Below, piece after piece: positions 33,818 through 44,800 of a stretch of DNA of 64,000 nt. Under the pieces are notes generated by a model. The model saw only the letters and a list, made by a program, of their open reading frames with translations. It searched no databases and was not told the origin of the DNA. Source of the DNA: Heloderma charlesbogerti (lineage: Eukaryota > Chordata > Lepidosauria > Squamata > Helodermatidae); contig JANEZZ010001956.1 of NCBI GenBank assembly GCA_026122225.1, positions 1,056,501 through 1,120,500 of the forward strand. Direction: 5' to 3'. Both the position numbers and the translations under genes were made by a program. Every line of letters starts with the position of its first letter. The first letter of the stretch is position 1.

Positions 33818-33887
33818 ATGAGCCTGGAGGAGCCGCTCGACGGGAAGGCGGGGCCGCGGGCCCGAGCCGTGAGCGATCCCGGCCTAG
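33818..33887 (+). CDS. BLOC1S6: BLOC1S6 (pallidin) coding exon 1, residues 1-23
   Basis: Start ATG at 33818 (context GCGATGA), donor CTAG|GTAGGT with GT at 33888-33889, leaving in phase 1. It encodes MSLEEPLDGKAGPRARAV then SDPGL. The N-terminus of pallidin is poorly conserved, and this exon is a few residues shorter than the human one as I recall it. The choice of start rests on the MS- beginning, the CpG-island setting and a total length of 165 aa against 172 in human. Known role: pallidin is a subunit of BLOC-1, which sorts cargo from endosomes to melanosomes and platelet dense granules and binds syntaxin-12/13. Loss in mouse causes the pallid phenotype, and in man Hermansky-Pudlak syndrome 9. 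Confidence 0.85.
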
Positions 33888-33904
33888 GTAGGTTGAGTCT
33901 GGCA

Positions 33905-33950
33905 GCGGGCCGGGCCGGGCCGGGCCGGGCCGGGCCGAGCCGAGCCGGCC
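33905..33950. repeat. (GGGCC)n repeat at start of BLOC1S6 intron 1
   Basis: About five GGGCC pentamers followed by GAGCC pentamers, 18 bp after the exon 1 donor and inside the CpG island. GC-rich and able to form G-quadruplex or hairpin structures. Confidence 0.92.
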
Positions 33951-34015
33951 GCCGCTCTCCGTCTTCCCTCCGGAAAAAATGGTGGAAATTGCGGCGGTGG
34001 CATTGTGACCGAGGG

Positions 34016-34205
34016 CCCGCCTAGTCCAGCATTCTGTTCGCACCGTGGCCAACCAGCTGCCCGTGGGGAACCCACAAGCAGGACTTGAGGGCAACAGCAC
34101 CCCCCCCCCGCCCACGTTCCCCAGCGACTGGTGTGCATAGGCCTACTGCCTCTGATTACTGGAGGCAGGATATAGCCATGAGGGCTAGTAGCCATCCATA
34201 GCCTT
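34016..34205 (-). mobile_element. CR1/L2-clade fragment in BLOC1S6 intron 1
   Basis: CTAGTCCAGCATTCTGTTCG, a C-run, and GCTAGTAGCCATCCATAGCC. Same family as 34468-35210, inserted at the edge of the CpG island. Confidence 0.75.
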
Positions 34206-34467
34206 CTCCACGACTCTGTCTAGGCCCCGACGTTGCGACAGGGGATTCCATAAACCGGTTCTGCACCGTGTGAAAGAGAACTTCCTTTTCTCTGCCCCGA
34301 GGGTAGGTGATGGAAAGCAGAACATCTTGCCGCTTGCTCTCCATGCCCTAAACGTGGTGAAGAAATCAGCACAGGCCCTGTGGGCTTGTTGACAGAACCC
34401 ATCTCTTGCCAGAATGCTCAGCTCATGATGCTGCTCCCACAAAAACCCAGAAAAGCGGTGGAGAATG

Positions 34468-35210
34468 TGGGTAAGAACATAAGAAAAGCCATGCTGGATC
34501 AGACCCAGGGTCCATCCCACCCAGCATTCTGTGTTCACACAGTGGCCAACCAACTTACTGTGGGGAACCAACAAGCAGGACATGAGCGCAAGAGCCTTTC
34601 CTGTCCATTTTCCCCAGCAAGCAGCATACAGAGACATAATGCTTCTGACTGTTGTTGTTCAGTTGTTAAGTCGTATCCGACTCTTCGTGACCCCATGGAC
34701 CAGTCTTGTGGCCACTGTTGAGTGTTCCAAATTTGTTGGCCTATTAATGCTTCTGATACTGGAGATATTATATAGCCATCATGACAGTAGGCGTTGATAC
34801 CCTTCTCCTCCATGAATTTGCCCAATCCCCTTTTAAAGCCATCCAAGTTGGTGGCCATCACTACATCTTGTGGAAGCAAATTCCAGTTTAATTATGTGCT
34901 TTGTGGAGAAGTGTTTCCTTTCTTCTGACCTGAATCTCCCACCACTCAGCTTCGTGGGATGACCCCACTGGATTCTAGTATTTTCAAAAAGGGAGAAAAA
35001 TGTCTCCCTCCCTATCAACTTTCTCCATACCATCCATAATTTTGTACATCCCTATTATGTCTCCCTTTACTTGCCTTTTTGTCTAAGTTAAACAGGCCCA
35101 GACATTGTGACATTCTCTTAGGGGAATTCTTTTACGGGAATTGCTGCAGCCCTTTGGTCATTTTGGTTGCCCTTTTCTCTAAGGATTGAGGGTGAGCACC
35201 CTCCCCGCTC
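34468..35210 (-). mobile_element. CR1/L2-clade LINE 3' portion
   Basis: Long version of a repeat seen six or more times here. In plus orientation it starts AACATAAGAAAAGCCATGCTG and runs through GGTCCATCCCACCCAGCATT, the GGTGGCCATCACTACATCTT block and ATGTCTCCCTTTACTTGCC. This is the antisense of a LINE C-terminus and 3' UTR. A BovB tail is nested at 34654-34745. Within BLOC1S6 intron 1. The exact subfamily (CR1 or L2) was not resolved. Confidence 0.75.
34654..34745 (-). mobile_element. BovB-tail fragment nested in a CR1/L2-type fragment
   Basis: TTGTTCAGTTGTTAAGTCGT and GACCCCATGGACCA are the reverse complement of the BovB 3' end. It sits inside the CR1/L2-type sequence that spans 34468-35210, so it inserted later. 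Confidence 0.75.
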
Positions 35211-35324
35211 TGGACAAATATGGATAGGTCAGACTGTAAGGCAAGGAAAGAACGAGAAGGAGAAATGTTTCATGATCATTACCCTTTAACTAATTTTTAA
35301 CTCAAATGCATCCCTTGTCCACAA

Positions 35325-35420
35325 AAGTTTATGCCAGAATAAAGTCATTAGTCTTTAAGGTGCCACAAGATTCTTTGTTGTTTTTGCTGCAACATACTAA
35401 CATGGCTACCCCTCCGGATG
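35325..35420 (+). repeat. Interspersed repeat of the AAGGTGCCACA type
   Basis: TTAGTCTTTAAGGTGCCACA then CATGGCTACCCCTCCGGATG. Best-preserved of four copies in the window. Confidence 0.6.
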
Positions 35421-35589
35421 TTAACTCATATTGTAATGACCATTGCACAAGTTAAAATTAGTTGCATCTGATCCTTTTTGGCTATAGCTTTGCACAGTCC
35501 TATTAAGGAACTTCCTGAATGCAGTGTGGTCCTCTACAGTTAACCTCTGCTGGTTCTAATCTTTCAATTTCATTTTATGTAACTACTTG

Positions 35590-35765
35590 AATGTATGAGG
35601 TTGCCTTATACCCAATCAGATTGGTGGTCCATCTAGCTCAGTATTTTCACAGTGACTGGCAGTAGCTCTCCAAGGATTCAGCCAGGGGTCTTTCCAAACC
35701 ATATTTGCTGAAGCCAGGGACTGAATCCAGGATATTTTGCATGCAGAGCAAGTGCTCTGCTTAGT
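35590..35765 (-). mobile_element. tRNA-derived SINE, minus strand
   Basis: The tail is GGTTGCCTTATACCCAATC and GGTGGTCCATCTAGCTCAG; the head, complement of CATGCAGAGCAAGTGCTCTG, is at the right. In BLOC1S6 intron 1. Confidence 0.75.
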
Positions 35766-35799
35766 TCCTTCCAGCAATCAAGCAGTAGGGCTTCTGCCT

Positions 35800-36005
35800 T
35801 GGACTCATAGGTACATAGGACGCTGCTTTAGTCAGACCATTGGTCCATTTAGCCTGGTGGTGGCTCTCCGCGTTTTCTGGCAGGATTGCTTCCTACCCTA
35901 CCTAGAAATGCTGTGGATTGAACCTGGGACTTTCTGCATGCAAGACAGGTGCTCTGTCACAGAGATATGGTCGCTCCGTCTGCCCACTGTGGTAGTGCCC
36001 TGAGT
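35800..36005 (-). mobile_element. tRNA-derived SINE, minus strand, second copy
   Basis: CATTGGTCCATTTAGCCTGG, GGATTGAACCTGGGAC (box B complement) and GCAAGACAGGTGCTCTGTCA (box A region). It lies only about 35 bp after the previous copy. Confidence 0.78.
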
Positions 36006-36604
36006 CACTGTTCCCGCATATTTAAAGATTCAGTACTTACAGGCCTGGTAGTTTCTCAAAGATGAGTTTGCATAAGCTGTTCATGGTCCCTCAGATGTTA
36101 TTCCATGATCTAATCATAATCTCTTAGAGTGCTTCCAGACAGACAGCTCCTAGCACTTCCAGTTAAGACATTCTGTTGCTATTCTGTCCTGTCCACAGAA
36201 GCTGTGGTGGGGAAAAATAGAGTTACTAATGGGAGACTATGTGTCATCTGGACACCCCCCCCCAATAAAATTTCATGGATGAGGCGAGGCAATTTCACAG
36301 TAAAAGCCTTGTCTGGAAGCACCCATAGACACTGGCCAAATTACACTGTAGTTAAGTGTGTATTAATGTTTCATTTCAAATGTCCAGCTAATTGCTGAAT
36401 AACATTGTTCTTCAACTAAAAATGGCAAAAGTGCATGTGACTAGTGATCATTGGGGCGGGGTGTTCAGAGAATTCTGTGTGTATCTAGGAAACCCATTAG
36501 TTAATGGGTTGGGAGGCGGGATAAGACATAGCTCGATGCAAGTAGAGCTGCCATCCCCCACCCCCACCCCTCCCCGGCCAGTGGTACTGAGAAGCAGAAG
36601 AACA

Positions 36605-36790
36605 ATGCAGTCCTAAGTATGACTACTCAGATGTAAGGCCTACTTTATAAAATGGGATTGAACTTCCAAGAAAGTATCCACAGTAGCCTAAAGCCGCAAC
36701 ATCTTATGCATGCTTACTCATACTTGGGAGTAAGTTCCACTGAATGCAGTGGGACTTACTTCTGAATAACTGTGCACAGGATTGGGCTTC
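36605..36790. repeat. AGTCCCACTGAA fold-back family, two copies
   Basis: TACTTGGGAGTAAGTTCCAC and AGTGGGACTTACTTCTGAAT form the second copy (36700-36785); a diverged copy precedes it. BLOC1S6 intron 1. Confidence 0.7.
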
Positions 36791-37145
36791 ATGTAGGTAC
36801 AGATTTCCCCCTCCCTTTCAATCACTTTGTCACCATGCTCAGGAAAAGCTGCAGCAGCTCAACTTCTGCTGATCAGCTTGCTGTTAAAAGTGTGGGATAT
36901 TTCTAAACTAGGTACATCATTTTGCTTATAAAATTCTCAGAACTAGTAAAGTTTCTGTGATTTAACAAGATGGCTTTGATTCTCTAATCGAATGTGATAT
37001 CTTCAAATATTGGTCCCATCAAATGACATTTAGATGACATTTGGTTTGTATGTTCTGTTTAGATAATGATGCATTGTGATTGTTATGGTAATGGATAACT
37101 TTGATGTAAAATGCCCAGATCTCAAAAGACAAGCATGTGTATTCA

Positions 37146-37220
37146 CAAAGTCATACAATAGTAAGTTTGGAAGGGGCTTATAAGATCATCGAGTCCAACC
37201 GCTTCACTACCTTCTCCACT
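37146..37220 (-). mobile_element. CR1 3'-end fragment
   Basis: Short minus-strand match to the CR1 3' end: GGAAGGGGCTTATAAGATCA then CATCGAGTCCAACC. It lies within BLOC1S6 intron 1. Confidence 0.7.
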
Positions 37221-38391
37221 ATGTACCTGGAAATAGCAAACAGATAATGTGCTTTATTGTTGTTACGTCTAATAAATCCTTAAACGTTTTTAAGAAGTAT
37301 GGGATGGGGGCCAGAACAAAGATGCCAATCTTAGACATTAAATATGTTGTGACTAGGGTTGTTTTCAGTCGTCTTCTGGCCCTGTTTCTGTTCTGTACAT
37401 TTATATAAGTTAAGCAAGTGAAATTCCCATTACTTGCTGTCAATTTTGAGAAAAGCTTCACTGCCTTAACTTCTGTATGTCGTGTGTTTTAACACACAGG
37501 AGGACGACCAATAAAAAACTGGCAAGCCTAAGTGTTAGAAAGGGCTCCAGATTCCTTTGATATTTGTACAGAAAGTGGGAGTTGTAGCAGAACAGCTTTT
37601 CTATCTCCATTGCAGTACTGTGGCATAACAGGCTGCACATGCCAAAATTCTCTCTCCTACACTAATATTAAAAGTAAAAGAACCCTGTCTTCTATTGCAC
37701 CTGTTCACTCTTGGCAATGAAAAGGAGGTTCTGGTGCATTCCTTTGATGGGAAGTGTCTATAGTGGGTATTCATTCACACATTGTCCCATTTTGTGGTAC
37801 AAATTGATTGTAGTTTAAATCAGGAAGATGAATTTAGAACTGCATTTTATTCTATCAGAGTTGTTTAGTAGTGAAACAAAATGACCAAGAGAGGTTATGG
37901 AAGAAGTTCTTAGTGGGGTTTTCAGTAAAGGATTATCCACATTCATGATGTATACTTGTGTAGTATGGAAGTCTTGCTTTTTTTTCCTTTCTTTTTTTTT
38001 TAGGCAGGAGTTGACTAGGACTTCGTGGTAGGTTGGTGAAATAGGGACTTGTTTTATCACAATGGTAAAGAGCCCCAAGGCTCAAAAAGCTACATGAGGT
38101 TTCCTGTTTGAATACACATGGAGAGTAATTACTAATTGCAAATTCATATCTTTTAGACTGTGGGCAGAGACTGTCTTATTATTAATCTTTTCAAGCTGCT
38201 CTGAAGAGATGGATAAGTATCTTCAGAATTCTTCTCCATTTACGAACATGCACACCAATAGTATCAGACTTTTTATAGGGTATCTGAAAATTAAGTTATT
38301 TACATTGTGTAACTTAATGTTCCATATAGTTGTTTAGGTGTCAATCACTAAAAATGTTTAATGTTTTTTATAAACCTGCTGTCTGTTGCAG

Positions 38392-38524
38392 ATTCTCCTG
38401 ATGAAGGATTAATAGAAGACTTCACTGTTGTAGATAAGAAAACTGTGGAGCAACTTACTGAAGGACTAATTTCTCATTATTTACCTGATCTACAACGGTC
38501 AAAACTAGCCTTAAAAGAACTAAC
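38392..38524 (+). CDS. BLOC1S6: BLOC1S6 coding exon 2, residues 24-67
   Basis: Acceptor CTGTTGCAG ends at 38391; donor AC|GTACGT has GT at 38525-38526. The 133 bp enter in phase 1 and leave in phase 2. It reads DSPDEGLIEDFTVVDKKTVE then QLTEGLISHYLPDLQRSKLA and LKEL. SPDEGLIED, HYLPDLQRSK and the following helix are nearly identical to mammalian pallidin. Frame and phase join exon 1 and exon 3 without gain or loss. Confidence 0.96.
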
Positions 38525-38845
38525 GTACGTAAAACAAAAAACCTACATGAGTATCTTTTTGTCTTTGATACAAATCCTAAATGGATTGCTTGTAAGTAGA
38601 GCGAGTCTCCCTTTTTATTTCTGTTCAAAGGTCACCAGAAGAACTACTTGCACACTTAATCTCTTTAGTGTAGATCTAGATATGCAGCATTGTACTGCTC
38701 TTTACTCTTCTCCAAATGAGGGTCATCCCTGCCCATGGAACTGGGTGGAGTAACACACCTGAGTGAGCTGCAGTGTCTTCAGTAGCAGACAGCATTCAGT
38801 TTTACTAAAAGAGAATGACCTGGTTTGTACATAATGACCAACTAA

Positions 38846-38981
38846 GGGTGCAATCCTATGCATGTTTAGACAGAAAAAAAGTCTTGCAACTCCCAGTATT
38901 CCCCACCTAGTCATGCTGGTTAGGAAATGCTGGGAACTGTAGGATTTTTTTTCTGTTTAAACATGCGTAGGATTGCACCAT
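38846..38981. mobile_element. 136-bp Harbinger-like fold-back element
   Basis: GGGTGCAATCCTATGCATGT on the left, ACATGCGTAGGATTGCACCA on the right, TAA at each side (38843-38845; right boundary uncertain by one or two bases). In BLOC1S6 intron 2. Confidence 0.8.
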
Positions 38982-38984
38982 TAA

Positions 38985-39270
38985 TTTATGAGCCCATGGT
39001 TGGTCAGGGCCGCCCAGGAACAAATGAGCAGGCTGCTTCCTCCCACTCGCCGCTTCTGCTTTGCATCTGGTTTAGAAAACAACACGCTGCTCCTGAGTTG
39101 TTTGGCATGATGTATGAACCCAGAACTCTGGGTAACGGAGGGGCAAACAACCCAGAGTTTTAACTCAACAACAGTTGGAAGCGGCAAGTGGGCAGGAGGC
39201 AACACACTTGTGTGCTCCTGTGCAGCCCCGACAACCCATAGATTAAACAGTGTTACGTGCGAACCGGGTC
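38985..39270. mobile_element. ACAACCCATGG-type fold-back fragment
   Basis: GAGCCCATGGTTGGTCAGG, AACCCAGAACTCTGGGTAA, CAAACAACCCAGAGTTTTAA and CGACAACCCATAGATTAAAC. BLOC1S6 intron 2, just after a Harbinger-like hairpin. Confidence 0.55.
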
Positions 39271-39369
39271 AGTGTTTCACCCAAGGTCTGTGAAATGGCC
39301 ATGTTCACGTGTAACACTATATGTAATTTGATTTCAAAGCGCATGTAAACAATCATGCTGTTCTTTCAG

Positions 39370-39457
39370 ACAGAACCAAGAAGTACTGTTAGAAACTCTA
39401 CAGCAAGAAATCTCAAAGTTTAAAGAATGCAATTCTGTTCTTGATATCAATGTGCTG
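39370..39457 (+). CDS. BLOC1S6: BLOC1S6 coding exon 3, residues 68-97
   Basis: Too short for simple ORF calling. Acceptor TTCTTTCAG ends at 39369; donor CTG|GTAAGT has GT at 39458-39459. The first base completes the split Thr codon, then QNQEVLLETLQQEISKFKE and CNSVLDINVL follow. This is the start of the long helical, coiled-coil part that packs against the other BLOC-1 subunits. ISKFKEC and LDIN are conserved with mammals. Confidence 0.95.
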
Positions 39458-39769
39458 GTAAGTGTGTTCTGTCAGATGTTTGTTTTAGTTTAATTAAAAG
39501 GTGACATGTTTCACTTCCATTTTTATGCGAAACACTACAACTAGCATCTTCTCTTTGGAGAAAATCTGTGCTAAGTGGGGAAACCCTACACACAGGATAG
39601 CCAACTTGACGTAGTTACAGGGAAAACCTAGCTTCTCATTCAGAAGTTTCATACTTCACATGTCGTATTTCAGGTTGTCTCCCTGAAAGCTGCAATCCTA
39701 TGCACACTTAACCTGGGAGTAATCCCCAATGAACACAGGGGGTCTTATTTTTGAGGGTTTTTTTCCTTC

Positions 39770-39945
39770 ATTCATTCAATTTATCAGCTGCCCAAGTTCT
39801 CTGGGTGATGTACAAAGTGAAAATAAATTAAAAAACACAATTATAATAAGACAAACCTTAAGAAGCAGCAAATAAGAAAACTATAAAACCAAATTGCTTT
39901 GAAATAAAGGTCAAGAGATTTAAACATACATACCTAGATGGGATT
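39770..39945. repeat. L2-tail-like AT-rich repeat
   Basis: CAATTTATCAGCTGCCCAAG and TCTCTGGGTGATGTACAAAG followed by A-rich sequence, resembling the reversed LINE tail at 58.3 kb. In BLOC1S6 intron 3. Confidence 0.45.
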
Positions 39946-40456
39946 GCAAGTGAGGCTTGTTTGCCCCCTTAGCAGCTTGATCCTATGCAGAGTTAGGCAT
40001 GCCTAAGCCCCTGAAACCAACTCTACATAAGATCCATGGGTGAAATGTTTGGACCTTGACAGGATTACTGAAGTTTGCATCTGGGCTGCAGTAATCTACC
40101 TGAAATAGTGATTATATGTATTGAAAATTGCAAGGCCTTCAGTAGCAGCTCTTGGGATTCTACAGCCATTCAAAATTTGTGGAAGGGTCACAGCTCCCAT
40201 TTTTAGTGGGCCCTACCATCACAGGAGACATCGTACAGCCTGATAATATGCATGCTTACTTGGAAGTAACTCTCACTTGAGGAAGTGGTGCTTACTACCC
40301 TGTATGCATGCATAGGATTAAAGCTTTATGCTCATTTCAGTTTCTTCAGGCAGTTGTTTGAGTTTTTTGTTATTTTGAAGTTACTTGTTTCTGTTTTAGA
40401 TGGGTAAATATATTTAGGTTTAATTGCACTGAATTCCATTTTTTTTCTTTTTTAAG

Positions 40457-40543
40457 TTTTCAGAAGCAAAGTATTATCACAGTAAGTTGGTAAACATTAG
40501 GAAAGAGATGATGATGCTCCATGAGAAAACATCAAAGTTGAAA
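40457..40543 (+). CDS. BLOC1S6: BLOC1S6 coding exon 4, residues 98-126
   Basis: Acceptor TTTTTTAAG ends at 40456; donor AAA|GTGAGT has GT at 40544-40545. The 87 bp make 29 whole codons, FSEAKYYHSKLVNIRK then EMMMLHEKTSKLK. It is nearly identical to human FAEAKHYHAKLVNIRKEML. It continues the coiled coil with heptad-spaced Leu, Ile and Met residues. Confidence 0.96.
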
Positions 40544-40904
40544 GTGAGTTTTGTTTCATTTTGGCTAGCAAAGTTTGAAAAGTGTGTGCTGCTTATTTCT
40601 TCTGACTTTGGGAGATGTTTGCAAATTGAAACTGATTTTTCACATACTTCTTACTACATTGCCATTATGTATTTTCTAGTGTTTGAACTTGTGGTTATTC
40701 TGAACTTCACTTTAACCTCTTCATGTTATGAAAAGCTTGTCATCGCTGATTCTGTTGTACGTGTGATGGCTGCCAGAGAGTAGGATTCTCCGTAATATTA
40801 CAGTATTGCAGTCTTGTTAATATGCTTGGGCTGCTCCTCTGCACTCAGTGGGACTTATTTCTTAGTAAACATCAGGCTACACATCTTCACTTTTTGAATT
40901 CTAA

Positions 40905-40977
40905 GGGTGCAATCCTATGGATGTTGAGACAGAAAAAAGTCCTCCAACTCCCAGCATTCTCCAGCCAGCCTTGCTGT
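40905..40977. mobile_element. Half copy of the Harbinger-like fold-back family
   Basis: AGGGTGCAATCCTATGGATG, GAGACAGAAAAAAGTCCTCC and AGCATTCTCCAGCCAGCC; the right arm is lost. TAA precedes it. Confidence 0.7.
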
Positions 40978-41050
40978 AACGCTGTGCTTGCTTACCTGCA
41001 AGTAGGCTCTACTGAACAAAGCAGGACATACTTGCAATTCAGCATGCTTA

Positions 41051-41458
41051 GGGCACAATCTTATGGCTGCTAGACAGTGGCTAGATGGCCATAGGATTGG
41101 TCAGTTTCAGGGGTCAATTCCCAGAGAACCGTCTCCCCACCCCCTCCCCTGCCACTTCATAGGCAGTGCAGATCATCCCCATGCTCGTAAGAGCAGTGCG
41201 GAGTGGGGCAAAAGGGGTTGTTCCCAGGGGCGGGGAGTGCAGAAGTGCCAGTAAGACACTTCCTATGTGTCATCTGGCCTCCCCACCCCATGCTCTGACA
41301 TCCCATGACTAGACAGTCAAAATTGGCTGTCTAGCCACGAATGCAGGGTAGCAGGAGCACGGAGGAGACAATCCTCTCAGCATTACTCCTGCCATGCATT
41401 GGATAGGCAGCCGCCTCCGAGTTTGGAGGCAGCCACCTATCCCCATAGGATTGTCCCC
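41051..41458. mobile_element. 408-bp Harbinger-like element, long family
   Basis: GGGCACAATCTTATGGCTGC at the left, CATAGGATTGTCCCC at the right, flanked by TTA (41048-41050) and TTG (41459-41461). It shares CTAGACAGTGGCTAGATGGC and GGATAGGCAGCCGCCTCCGA with 15198-15631. In BLOC1S6 intron 4. Confidence 0.78.
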
Positions 41459-41615
41459 TTGGACTTGGGCTGTATCAAAGTTATCTATAGATGGTGCCTA
41501 TTTCACTTTTCTGCTGTAAACGTTAAGATTAAAATAAAAGTGTGAAACTAAATATTGAATTTTCTTACGACTTAACATAGGAGCTAATGGAAGTGTAGTT
41601 TAAGCTGCGGGATGT

Positions 41616-41618
41616 ATT

Positions 41619-41665
<47 letters not shown>

Positions 41666-41669
41666 GGTG
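41616..41669. repeat. (GT)n(GA)n microsatellite
   Basis: About 15 GT units followed by about seven GA units, in BLOC1S6 intron 4 between a Harbinger-like element and BovB. Confidence 0.95.
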
Positions 41670-41819
41670 AGAAGAACTTGCCCTGCTATTAAGATCTGCA
41701 GGAGAGGCCTGTTTTTGGGGCACAGTTGGGCTTGTGTTGATCCCAAACTGTGGAATGCAATCCTCAGGAGCTCTTTGGCTTTTAGAAATACTATGGGGAC
41801 ACATCATTTTAATCTAGCA

Positions 41820-44800
41820 TTTAAATTGTTGTGGCGAAGGGGCTTGCGTAACTCAGTGAAGCCATAAGCTATGCCGTGCAGGGCCACCCAAGACCGACAG
41901 GTCATGACAGAGAGTTCTGACAAAATGTGGTCCACTGGAGAAGGAAATGGCAACCCATTCCAGTATTCTTGCCAAGAAAACCCCATGGAACGTATCACAA
42001 GGCTAAAAGAGATGACACCAGAAGATGAGCCCCTCAGGTCGGAAGGTGTCCAATATACTACTGGGGAAGAGCAGAGGGAATTTCCAAGTAGCGCCAGAAA
42101 GAGTGAAGCGGCTGGGCCAAAGCTGAAAGGACACTCAGCTGTGGATGTGTCTGGTGGTGAAAAGAAAATCCGATGCTGTAAAGAACAATATTGTTTAGGA
42201 ACCTGGAATGTAAGGTCAGTGAAACAAGGTAAGCTGGAGGTGGTCAAACATGAGATGGCAAGATTGAACATTGACATCATGGGAATCAGCGAACTAAAAT
42301 GGACAAGCATGGGCGAGTTTAATTCAGGTGACCATTATATCTATTACTGTGGGCAAGAATCCCTTAGAAGAAATGGAGTAGCACTCATAGTCAACAAAAG
42401 GGTGGGAAAAGCAGTACTGGGGTACAATCTCAAAAACGATAGAATGATCTCAGTACGAATCCAAGGCAAACCATTCAACATTACAGTAATTCAAGTCTGT
42501 GCCCCAACCACTGATGCTGAAGAAGCTGAGGTTGATCGGTTCTATGAAGACCTACAACACCTTCTAGAATTAACACCAAAAAAAGATGTCCTCTTTATCA
42601 TAGGGGATTGGAACGCTAAAGTAGGAAGTCAAGAAATCACCGGGATAACAGGCAAGCATGGCCTTGGTGTACAAAATGAAGCAGGACAAAGGCTCATAGA
42701 GTTTTGTCAAGAGAACACGCTGATCATAGCAAACACTCTTTTCCAACAGCACAAGAGGCCACTCTACACATGGACATCACCAGATGGTCAATATCGAAAT
42801 CAGATTGGTTATGTCCTTTGCAGCCAAAGATGGAGAAGCTCCATACAGTCAGTAAAAACAAGACCTGGAGCTGACTGTGGCTCAGTTCATGAGCTTCTTG
42901 TTGCAAAATTTCGGCTTAAATTGAAGAACGTAGGGAAAACCACTAAACCATTCAGGTATGACCTAAATCATATCCCTTATGAATATACAGTGGAGGTGAG
43001 GAATAGATTTCAGGGATTAGACCTGATAGACAGAGTGCCTGAGGAACTATGGACGGAGGTCCGTCACATTGTTCAGGAGGCAGCAACGAAATCCATCCCA
43101 AAGAAAAAGAAATGCAAGAAAGCCAAGTGGCTGTCTGATGAGGCTTTACAAGTAGCTGAGGAAAGAAGGGAAGCGAAAAGCAAAGGAAAAGGGGGAAGAT
43201 ATATCCAACTGAATGCAGAGTTCCAGAGAATAGCAAGGAGAGACAAGAAGGCCTTCTTAAATGAACAATGCAAAGAAATCAAGGAAAACAATAGAATGGG
43301 AAAGACTAGAGATCGGAGATCTCAAGGGAACGTTTTGTGCAAAGATGGGCATGATAAAGGACAAAGAAGGCAGGGACCTAACAGAAGCAGATGAGATTAA
43401 GAAGAGGTGGCAAGAATACACAGAAGAACTATACAGGAAAGGTCTTAAAGTCCCTGATAGCCATGATAGTGCAGTCACTGAACTTGAGCCGGACATCCTA
43501 GAGAGCAAAGTCAAGTGGGCCTTAGGAAGCATTACTAACAACAAAGCTAGCAGAGATGACAGTATTCCAGCTGAGCTATTTAAAATCCTAAAAGATGATG
43601 CTATTAAAGCGCTGCACTCAATATGCCAACAAATTTGGAACACTCAGCAGTGGCCACAAGGCTGGAAAAGGTCAGTTTACATTCCAATTCCAAAGAAGGG
43701 CAACGCCAAAGAGTGTTCAAACTACCGTACAATTGCACTCATTTCACATGCCAGCAAGGTGATGCTCAAAATCCTACAAGCTAGGCTTCAGCAGTATGTG
43801 AACCGAGAACTACCGGAAGTACAAGCTGGGTTCCGAAGAGGCAGAGGAACTAGAGACCAAATCGCCAACATTCGCTGGATTATGGAGAAAGCAAGAGAAT
43901 TCCAGAAAAATGTCTATTTCTGCTTCATTGACTACGCTAAAGCCTTTGATTGTGTGGATCACAACAAACTGTGGCAAATTCTTAAGAGATGGGAGTACCA
44001 GACCACCTTACCTGTCTCCTGAGAAACCTGTACGAGGGACAAGAAGCAACAGTAAGAACCAGACATGGAACAACCGATTGGTTCAAAATTGGGAAAGGAG
44101 TACAACAAGGCTGCATATTTTTGCCCTGCTTATTTAATTTATATGCAGAGTACATCATGAGAAATGCCAGGTTGGATGAATCACAGGTCGGAATTAAGAT
44201 TGCCGGGAGAATTATCAACAACCTCCGATATGCAGACGATACCACCCTAATGGCAGAAAGCGAAGAGGATCTAAAGAGCCTCTTGTTGAGGGTGAAAGTG
44301 GAGAGTGCAAAAGCTGGTTTGAAACTCAGCATTAAAACAACTAAGATCATGGCATCTGGCCCCATCACTTCCTGGCATATAGAAAGGGGAGAAATGGAAG
44401 CAGTGACAGATTTTATTTTCTTGGGCTCCAAGATCACCGCAGACGGTGACTGTAGCCATGAAATTAAAAGACGCTTGCTCCTTGGGAGGAAAGGTATGGC
44501 ACACCTAGACAGCATAGTAAGAAGCAGAGACATTACCTTGCCGACAAAGGTCTGCAAAATTTATTTATTTATTTATTTAATTTATTTCATTTCTATACCG
44601 CCCAATAGCCGAAGCTCTCAAAGCTATGGTTTTCCCAGTAGTAACGTATGGCTGTGAGAGCTGGACTATAAGGAAGGCTGAGCGCCAAAGAATGGATGCT
44701 TTCAAACTGTGGTGCTGGAGAAAACTCTTACGAGTCCCCTGGACTGCAAGGAGGTCAAATCTGTCCATCCTAAAGGAAATCAACTCTGAGTGCTCATTGG

